Shown: piece after piece, positions 41,100-46,715 of the stretch
Layout: each line of letters starts with the position of its first letter
How positions within the stretch are numbered: position 1 is the first letter of the stretch
DNA from: Candidatus Poribacteria bacterium
GTDB lineage: Bacteria > Abyssobacteria > SURF-5
Direction: 5' to 3'
DNA length: 46,715 nucleotides
Assembly (NCBI GenBank): GCA_016215705.1
Contig: JACRIR010000082.1
Coordinates: 1-46,715, forward strand
Position numbers and translations under genes: made by a program
The notes under the pieces: generated by a model
Databases searched by the model: none
What the model saw: the letters and a program-made list of their open reading frames with translations, nothing else
Told to the model about the DNA's origin: nothing

Positions 41100-42668
41100 A
41101 TGACATATAGGACCGCGGAGCGACATGGAACAGAGGCGACGGTTGTGATAAGGGAAACAGGACGGACGGAGCGCGGCAAAGCGGTAACGCTCTGCCTCTT
41201 TGTTTTCCTTGCGCTCGATGCGGGGTTGCTGATTTTTGGGCTTTCGGACTCGTTTGGCGGATACCACGGTTTTAACGAGGCATGGTACTCGATTGTCGCC
41301 GAAAACTATTCCTCCCATTCGTTCCTGACGCCTACGACATACGAAAATACGATTGACCTCAATATTCCCCCGCTTCTCTCGTACCTGCTATATGCGAGTT
41401 TTTCCTTGTTTGGGAGGTCTGAGTTTGCGGCCCGTCTCGTGCCACTGGCGTTCTCGATTTTGTCATTGGTGGGGACATATCTTCTGTGCCGGTGGATGAT
41501 GCGAAGGGAAGCCGCGCTCGAGGCCGTTGCGCTTCTCGCATCAACCCCTATCTTCCTGCTTGTGGGCGGGAATGTGCAAACCGACATGTTGTTCGTTTCG
41601 CTCTCGCTATTGTTCACCTTTTTCTATTTGAAGGCGCGACAGAGCGGCAAGAGGTCTCATGTAGCGGTAGCAGGCCTGTTTCTGGGAACGGCGTTGTTAA
41701 GCAAGCAGTTCGCAATCATCCCTCTTGCTGCAATCGTACTGTGGGAACTGCTCGGGAGCAAGCGCACCCGATTGCTGAGATCGGATTTCATTCTGCTTCT
41801 TGTTGTCGGCGGACTGGTCGTAACTCCGTTTTACGGCTACCACCTCCTGCGAGATCCGGCTTACCTCATCGGCTCACAGCTTCATGGGTCGGCAAGCAGA
41901 GCAGGTTTCGCCACCGGACCGACGCTCAGATTCTTACTCGGCGAGACGCTGAGCGGATGTTCGCCGCTGTTTCTTGCGGGATCACTGGCCGGAATGGGCC
42001 TCATGTTCTTTCATCTGAATCGCCGCAAGCTGCTCATCGGCTTATCCATCCTCGCCTACTTCACGTTCTATCTCTTTCTGCACAAACACAGCTACTACTT
42101 CCTCGGTATGATTCCTTTCCTGGCATTGTGTTTCACGGAGCTTTCTGAGAACCTGCCAAATAAGATTTATGACGGTCTCTTGATACTGACCGTGGCAACG
42201 GCCACCTTGTTTTCAGCATATCAACTGGAAGGCCGCAAATACGGCTTTGACGAATTCAAGCATGTCGGCGAGCAATTGCGCGCATATCAGCGCCCCGTTC
42301 TGCTGATAGACCATTCCGTCAGCGACAGTTATGGCCCTGTCCTCAAATACTATGCGTCGAACGCCACTCTGTTGCTTCAGGGCTCGACGCTCTCTTCATC
42401 GGACAGAGAAAAGCTGCGCACGGCTGACAAGGTCTTCTCGTTGACCGAGATTCCGGTGAGCGGAAGCGCAAACAATGTGCTGCCAATCCAGTGCACGCGG
42501 TACGGTGTGAAGATAGGGAATCGCGTCTATATACACGTGCCGCCAAACATACACTTCTTCGAGCCGTCGCTTCCAACGGAGCCCCATGATTATCAGATCA
42601 TCGGTTCATTCGGGCCGTTTGTGAAACTGGAGCTCCCGAGCTTCTATATGGTTGTCACTCCCTCGTAG
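41100..42668 (+). CDS. Membrane glycosyltransferase, GT39/PMT_2-like (ArnT-type fold)
   Basis: This 522-residue protein has a cytoplasmic start, about 11 membrane helices and a C-terminal soluble domain of roughly 150 residues. The first external loop, H-G-F-N-E-A-W-Y-S-I-V-A (about residues 55-66), has the E-A-W/Y pattern typical of this family, where acidic residues act in catalysis. A T-I-D-L-N-I-P-P-L-L-S-Y motif follows. Such enzymes move a sugar from a polyprenyl carrier to lipid A, protein or another acceptor outside the inner membrane. The donor and acceptor are unknown. It is the second such enzyme in the window and is not closely similar to the first. A GGAAT immediately before the ATG is at most a poor ribosome site. 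Confidence 0.85.
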   Translation: MTYRTAERHGTEATVVIRETGRTERGKAVTLCLFVFLALDAGLLIFGLSDSFGGYHGFNEAWYSIVAENYSSHSFLTPTTYENTIDLNIPPLLSYLLYASFSLFGRSEFAARLVPLAFSILSLVGTYLLCRWMMRREAALEAVALLASTPIFLLVGGNVQTDMLFVSLSLLFTFFYLKARQSGKRSHVAVAGLFLGTALLSKQFAIIPLAAIVLWELLGSKRTRLLRSDFILLLVVGGLVVTPFYGYHLLRDPAYLIGSQLHGSASRAGFATGPTLRFLLGETLSGCSPLFLAGSLAGMGLMFFHLNRRKLLIGLSILAYFTFYLFLHKHSYYFLGMIPFLALCFTELSENLPNKIYDGLLILTVATATLFSAYQLEGRKYGFDEFKHVGEQLRAYQRPVLLIDHSVSDSYGPVLKYYASNATLLLQGSTLSSSDREKLRTADKVFSLTEIPVSGSANNVLPIQCTRYGVKIGNRVYIHVPPNIHFFEPSLPTEPHDYQIIGSFGPFVKLELPSFYMVVTPS

Positions 42669-42707
42669 AAAATCGGGGACACGATGCGGCATCGTGTCCC
42701 CGATTTT
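42669..42707. repeat. Perfect 18-bp palindrome, CGGGGACAC hairpin family, copy 3
   Basis: The arm AAAATCGGGGACACGATG, a CGG loop and the exact complement, ending in TTTT. It begins directly after the stop codon of the glycosyltransferase and lies between convergent genes. The A-rich left and T-rich right ends would allow terminator function in both directions. Confidence 0.92.
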
Positions 42708-42821
42708 CCCAGGGCACAATCAAAAAAAGGAGATTCTTCGCTGCGCTCAGAATGACGAGAAGGATTCAGAATAACAAGCTTGGTTGGGCAAACAACAGCC
42801 AGTGTGGCGGGTCATCCTGCT

Positions 42822-45800
42822 TCAGGTAACTGCCGACGCCTCTTTTTCCCACTCGAGATACGTGTTCACATATCGCTCCAACCCGAGAGGGTCCTTGTCG
42901 GAAACCGCCTGCGGATATTCCGGTTCGACTATCTCGACGGCGCCGAGGAAAACCTCGCCCGTGTAGCCGTCGATGCTGATAGTGTCGCTCGGACCGAGCC
43001 TGAGCGAGTCAATCCGCAGAATTTCCCCTTCCCTGTCGATTTCGAGCGTCTGACACCCGGTGACACACGGTTTGGCCATCCTGCGAGAGTTGATGGCGGC
43101 GTGCGATGTCATGCCGCCTTCCTGCGTGAGCACTCCCCGTGAGGCGGCAATGCCGCCGATGTCTTTCGGCGTTGTGCGAACCGCCACGAGTATTACATCT
43201 TCGCCCGCCTGGGCCCTCGCGATAGCGTCACTTCTGTTGAATGCAAGCTTTCCGACCGCGACGCCGGGAGAGGCTGGGTTACCTTTTGCTATCAAATGCT
43301 TTAAGGCGCTCGGGCTGAAAACGGGTAGCAGCAATTGTCTCAGCCCGGCCTCCTCGAGCCGCGCCACGGCAGTCCGCTTATCGATAATGCCCTCTTCGAC
43401 AAGCTCGATGGCAATTTTCAAGGCGGCGTAGTCGGTGCGCTTGGCCGGCCTTGTCTGGAGCACGTAGAGCGTGTTATTTTCGATGGTGAACTCGATATCC
43501 TGCATGTCGCGCAAGTGGACCTCGAGCTTCCGGGCGACGGCCGTGAGTCGTTCATACGCTTGAGGGAACCGGCGCTCGAACGAGGGCGACAAGCTGGAGC
43601 CTTCTCCATCAGAGCCGCTCAAGGGCAGGGGCTTGCCCTGTCCGCACACGAGCGCTTCTCCCTGGGAGCACGGGAGGTACTCTCCAAACATTTGGCGTTC
43701 GCCGGTGACAGGATTGCGGGAGAACGCGACTCCCGAGCATGAGTTGCGGCCAAGATTGCCGAATACCATTTGCTGAACGTTCGCCGCCGTGCCGAAGTGA
43801 TGCGGAATATTGAATATCTGCCGATACGTGATGGCGCTTTCGCTGCGCCACGAAGAGAATATTGCCTTCAACGCGCCGAGAAGCTGCTCGCGAGGGTCCT
43901 GCGGAAAAACTGCGCCGGTCTCCCTGAGAACCTTTTCGAGCAGCCCCTCAACCATGCGCCGCATCTCGTCGGGCGACGTGCAAGCGAGGCGCACCGCGTC
44001 CATGCTCATGTCCTCATTTCCGGAAAAACCCATTACGGAAGAAGCGTATTTGCTCACAAGCCGGTAGAAGCATTCATACGCAAACAGAGGGTCGCCTGTT
44101 GTATTGGCCAGCCCTTCAGTCGTTTCTCGATTCAGGCCGACATTCAGGATAGTGTCCATCATTCCTGGCATGGATACACACGAGCCGGCTCGCACCGCGA
44201 GGAATAGCGGTCTCTCTGAAGAACCCAAGGCGCGCCCGGCAATTTCCTCGAGCCTCTCCACGCATTTGAACACAACGTCCTGCGTCTTCTCACTGAGCAT
44301 ATGGCCGTCGGAGAAGAACATGTTGCAGACCCTCGAGGTCAGCGTGAAGCCCGGAGGCACGTTGATGCCGAGTCTCGCCATCTCGGCGAGATACGCGCCT
44401 TTCTCGCCAAGCATGACATAATGAGCCATGCTCCCTTCGGCGACGCCCGGCTGGAAGAAATACGCAAGCTTCCCCGGGTCAACTCTCGTCGCGAGCGTCT
44501 CCATGTCACGTTTGATCCTGGCCACCTTGGCGTGCGATACCTCGCGGATCGGCGGATGACGCACGCGTTTCATCAGGTCCGCCATGCGCGCGCGGGAGAA
44601 ATTCAAAAGCTTCAGCGTGATTTCAGACAGATGCTGGAGCGTTGTAGACCGGAACAAACCATCCACGAAAGCGCTTGCGGCCTCATCAGCATTCGGGATT
44701 TGCCGCATCATGAAGACTCTTCTCGTGACATCGTAATAAGTCTCGACGGTCTTGTCCGTAATAGCCCCTATCTCGGCGTTGATGCGCTCGAAAATCGAAT
44801 AGATCGTGTAGAAATTGAGTTCGCTCGATTGTTTGATTGCGGCAAGCTCGGCGTCGCATTCCTCGAGTTGCCATGTTCCCTGCCCCTTGGCTCGCACGTT
44901 CAGTATCATCGAGCGGACAACGTCGATAGCGATTGGCAGCGTCTCCGGTGTGATGTTGGCAAGAATCACGTGGTTGACTTCTCCGAAAAGGATGTATCCG
45001 ATTCGTTCGAGCGTCAGGTCCAGCCAGACGGCCTCGAGAGTCACCGCAATTGCCTGCGATTGCAAGAGCGGGTTTTGAATCTTGCGGCGCAGAGACATTC
45101 GCAAATCGCCGAGCATCAGTATGGCGTTCAGCGCGTCGCGCGAGCGCAGATATCCGATGAACGTTTCGAGAGAGTCAAAGAGAGAGGGGAAGAAGAGCGA
45201 CACGGCATCGCGGCGCCACTCGTTGATCAGGACCCGGATCTCATCCGGGTTCATGGATGGCGCATTCGCGAGCTTGCTTTTCAGGTTGTCGAAAAGGCGC
45301 TTGAAATTGAGATTTTCCGCCGTGTTGGCGGCCTCATCGAGTTGGCTAATCAGTATCTCGACATTGGTCTGAATGAGAGATTTGTTCTTTTTCTCTATGC
45401 TGCCGAGGAGATAACGCAACTGACTGTTGATCTGCGGAGAGACAATCTGTGAAATGTTGCTGAGGAGTTGGTAGATGTCCTCGATCCTGTCGTCAATCTT
45501 GCCGGGATGCGGCTCAAAGACGTTGGCGAGTTGACGTTCCAGTTCTTTCAACAGGTCCAACAGGCCGCGGAATTTATCCGGTCGATACTGAAACACTTTC
45601 TGGTACTTATTTATTCTCCTGAGCGGTTCGGGATCGCCTTTTTCGGTATAGCTCAAGAGCGCGCGAACGAGGTCGAGATTACGAGGAGAAAGCCTGCTAT
45701 GGATTTCCCCCCGGATGTCTTCGGTAATGGGGGACGGAAAAGTGTATTCTATCTCTTCGGCAAGTCCCCGCAGGAGGCGGATTTCATCTTGCGAAGCGCC

Positions 45801-46097
45801 GAAGAAGGGCAGGCTCTTGACCAATTGGCGCACGAGGAGATACATGTCGTCCTGCGAGAGGTCCATGCTCATGAGGTCTTCGAGCTTCTCTCGCATCTGT
45901 TTTGATATGCCGATGCTATCGGCCTTTTCCGCGAAGCCGCCGCCCTGATATCCGGGCAGGCTGCCGGTCTCTACCCGCAGGTTCACATTGAGCGCCTTGA
46001 TCAACTCAGTGTTCCCACGCGGGTCGGCGACAATCTGGTCGATGCGCTCGAAGACTTCTTCCCAGCTTCTAATGGGTTCGTATTTTGATTTCTTCAT
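42822..46097 (-). CDS. PPDK-like protein: N-terminal extension, ATP-grasp and phosphohistidine domains, no PEP barrel
   Basis: This 1,091-residue protein has an N-terminal region of about 560 residues with no recognised domain (mostly helical, charged). It is followed by the PPDK/PEP-synthase ATP-binding domain, beginning M-L-G-E-K-G-A-Y-L-A-E-M near residue 562 and including M-P-G-M-M-D-T-I-L-N-V-G-L. The swivelling phosphohistidine domain then has G-G-M-T-S-H-A-A with the catalytic His at 999. The chain ends some 90 residues later, so the 350-residue PEP/pyruvate-binding barrel of PPDK is missing. The protein could phosphorylate its histidine from ATP, but the acceptor must be something else or a separate protein. 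The ATG at 46097 is used. A GTG 15 bases upstream is possible. No Shine-Dalgarno is evident. Confidence 0.88.
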   Translation of the reverse strand: MKKSKYEPIRSWEEVFERIDQIVADPRGNTELIKALNVNLRVETGSLPGYQGGGFAEKADSIGISKQMREKLEDLMSMDLSQDDMYLLVRQLVKSLPFFGASQDEIRLLRGLAEEIEYTFPSPITEDIRGEIHSRLSPRNLDLVRALLSYTEKGDPEPLRRINKYQKVFQYRPDKFRGLLDLLKELERQLANVFEPHPGKIDDRIEDIYQLLSNISQIVSPQINSQLRYLLGSIEKKNKSLIQTNVEILISQLDEAANTAENLNFKRLFDNLKSKLANAPSMNPDEIRVLINEWRRDAVSLFFPSLFDSLETFIGYLRSRDALNAILMLGDLRMSLRRKIQNPLLQSQAIAVTLEAVWLDLTLERIGYILFGEVNHVILANITPETLPIAIDVVRSMILNVRAKGQGTWQLEECDAELAAIKQSSELNFYTIYSIFERINAEIGAITDKTVETYYDVTRRVFMMRQIPNADEAASAFVDGLFRSTTLQHLSEITLKLLNFSRARMADLMKRVRHPPIREVSHAKVARIKRDMETLATRVDPGKLAYFFQPGVAEGSMAHYVMLGEKGAYLAEMARLGINVPPGFTLTSRVCNMFFSDGHMLSEKTQDVVFKCVERLEEIAGRALGSSERPLFLAVRAGSCVSMPGMMDTILNVGLNRETTEGLANTTGDPLFAYECFYRLVSKYASSVMGFSGNEDMSMDAVRLACTSPDEMRRMVEGLLEKVLRETGAVFPQDPREQLLGALKAIFSSWRSESAITYRQIFNIPHHFGTAANVQQMVFGNLGRNSCSGVAFSRNPVTGERQMFGEYLPCSQGEALVCGQGKPLPLSGSDGEGSSLSPSFERRFPQAYERLTAVARKLEVHLRDMQDIEFTIENNTLYVLQTRPAKRTDYAALKIAIELVEEGIIDKRTAVARLEEAGLRQLLLPVFSPSALKHLIAKGNPASPGVAVGKLAFNRSDAIARAQAGEDVILVAVRTTPKDIGGIAASRGVLTQEGGMTSHAAINSRRMAKPCVTGCQTLEIDREGEILRIDSLRLGPSDTISIDGYTGEVFLGAVEIVEPEYPQAVSDKDPLGLERYVNTYLEWEKEASAVT

Positions 46098-46123
46098 GGG
46101 AGTGACTCGCACTCAGTTTCACA

Positions 46124-46247
46124 ACGCGGCAGAGCTGCAACCAAAGAGCAGAACGGGCGCGATGAATCGCCCTCCTACAGAATTTCTTGATGGATACCCG
46201 CGTTTCTTTGGTGCGTGTTCGTAGGAGCGCAATTCGTCGCGCCCCTG
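46124..46247 (+). repeat. Long dispersed repeat, copy 3 (5' part)
   Basis: It starts CGCGGCAGAGCTGCAACC and carries the arms GGGCGCGATGAATCGCC and GAGCGCAATTCGTCGCGCCCC, joined by a TTCTTGATGGATACCCGCG segment. The 3' part seen in copies 1 and 2 is not clear here. Confidence 0.75.
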
Positions 46248-46478
46248 GAGGCGCGGATTCATTCGTTGCGCTTCAATTTGTGCGCGAGTCCTGCAATGGC
46301 GGTCAATCGGAAGTTGTTCTCTAGAAAGGATTAACGACGTCATGAGCGCTCTCCTCATGTAGAGAAAACAGAATTCTTCAGAAGATTGGAATTTCAAAGC
46401 GGGGTGGAAGGTTGCGATGCAGAAACGCCAACCAGTATTTATCTTACCTCAATTCCGATGTTTCGTCAACAGGGATAA

Positions 46479-46580
46479 GCGTGGCATGGCTGTAAACGAA
46501 GAGATGATCGGGCGCGATGAATCACGCCCCTATGAAATTTCTTGATGGATACCCCGGCTTCCTTTGATGTGTGTTTATAG
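46479..46580 (+). repeat. Long dispersed repeat, copy 4, interrupted by an IS
   Basis: It runs from GCGTGGCATGGCTGTAAACG through GGGCGCGATGAATCACGCCC and the TTCTTGATGGATACCCCGG segment, parallel to copy 3. It stops at about 46580, where the right palindromic arm should begin and IS sequence begins instead. Confidence 0.72.
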
Positions 46581-46715
46581 CGGACCCGATTTACTTGGAC
46601 AGGGAGAATAGTGTAGGCTGAATGTCCAAGGAGGTAAGCGGATGAGCAAGGGAGAGCAGCAAGAAGGGGGCGCGCTGGCTGGAACGGAAGGAGGCCGTAG
46701 GCCGACTGGAGTTCC
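46581..46715 (+). mobile_element. Left end of an IS3-family-like insertion sequence (partial)
   Basis: The sequence after the interrupted repeat reads CGGACCCGATTTACTTGGAC, similar to terminal inverted repeats of IS3-type elements with a TTGGACA core. It is followed by a short leader, a strong AAGGAGGT site and the start of a transposase-like ORF. The exact left boundary may be up to ten bases earlier. The element continues beyond the window. Confidence 0.65.
46642..46715 (+). CDS. IS3-type transposase OrfA, N-terminus only
   Basis: 24 codons are visible before the window ends. The ATG follows an AAGGAGGT site (46628-46635) by 6 bases. The opening M-S-K-G-E-Q-Q-E-G-G with later G-G-R-R-P-T-G-V-P resembles the low-complexity start of IS3-family OrfA proteins that continue into a helix-turn-helix. 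The diagnostic part lies outside the window, so the assignment rests on position behind the IS end and on style of sequence. Confidence 0.55.
   Translation, partial: MSKGEQQEGGALAGTEGGRRPTGV

Larger units (their letters stand above)
46098..46641. other. Intergenic region with two repeat copies and an IS end
   Basis: No gene is seen before the transposase start. The stretch holds long-repeat copies at 46124-46247 and 46479-46580, and the outer end of an IS3-like element from about 46581. Confidence 0.65.

Overview
The window (about 46.7 kb, moderately GC-rich, genes on both strands, no rRNA, tRNA or CRISPR array seen) looks like chromosomal DNA of a Gram-negative-type bacterium from an uncultured lineage. 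A PEP-CTERM sorting signal, an MprF homologue, nickel-pincer cofactor genes, very large proteins and several families of short palindromic repeats would fit candidate phyla such as Omnitrophota, Hydrogenedentota or Abyssobacteria. That placement is an impression from gene content only.

Layout. 1-2.4 kb: end of a PEP-CTERM protein and a secreted beta-propeller protein with its own terminator. 2.6-7.0 kb: a GNAT acetyltransferase, then a tightly coupled reverse-strand operon of MprF, a TSUP anion transporter and a DUF1634 protein. 7.4-9.4 kb: a V4R-domain protein and a membrane glycosyltransferase. 9.5-12.6 kb: a repeat-rich spacer, then a RadC N-terminal-like (HhH-only) protein coupled to a DNA methyltransferase. 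12.6-16.1 kb: truA, a class I glutamine amidotransferase, an alpha-toroid-like protein, and a small protein with a possible sigma-54 promoter. 16.3-20.3 kb: a sugar-type ABC ATPase with a small membrane protein, divergent from a glycosidase-like protein. 20.4-31.1 kb: one reverse-strand operon reading tldD, a giant protein with DnaA-like AAA+ domains and a long coiled coil, larB, larC, coaD and an NCS2 permease, behind a strong sigma-70-type promoter. 31.6-36.7 kb: a metallophosphoesterase, an Old Yellow Enzyme homologue and a Lon-type protease. 36.9-40.5 kb: a second RadC-N-like protein coupled to a large type IIG-like restriction/methyltransferase. 41.1-46.1 kb: a second membrane glycosyltransferase and a PPDK-like protein without its PEP-binding barrel. 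46.6 kb: the left end of an IS3-like element inserted in a dispersed repeat.

Most novel items. (1) The 1,830-residue protein at 24285-29777 has an SMC/Rad50-like plan (ATPase, about 1,150-residue coiled coil, ATPase), but its ATPase domains are DnaA-like AAA+ modules: two with intact Walker motifs and one degenerate. (2) Two unrelated DNA methyltransferases are each preceded, with an identical 4-nt ATGA overlap, by a stand-alone RadC N-terminal/HhH protein, and both modules lie beside copies of the same long dispersed repeat. This suggests an undescribed RadC-N/methyltransferase module. (3) The 1,091-residue PPDK-like protein keeps the ATP-grasp and phosphohistidine domains, gains a 560-residue N-terminal extension and lacks the PEP/pyruvate barrel.
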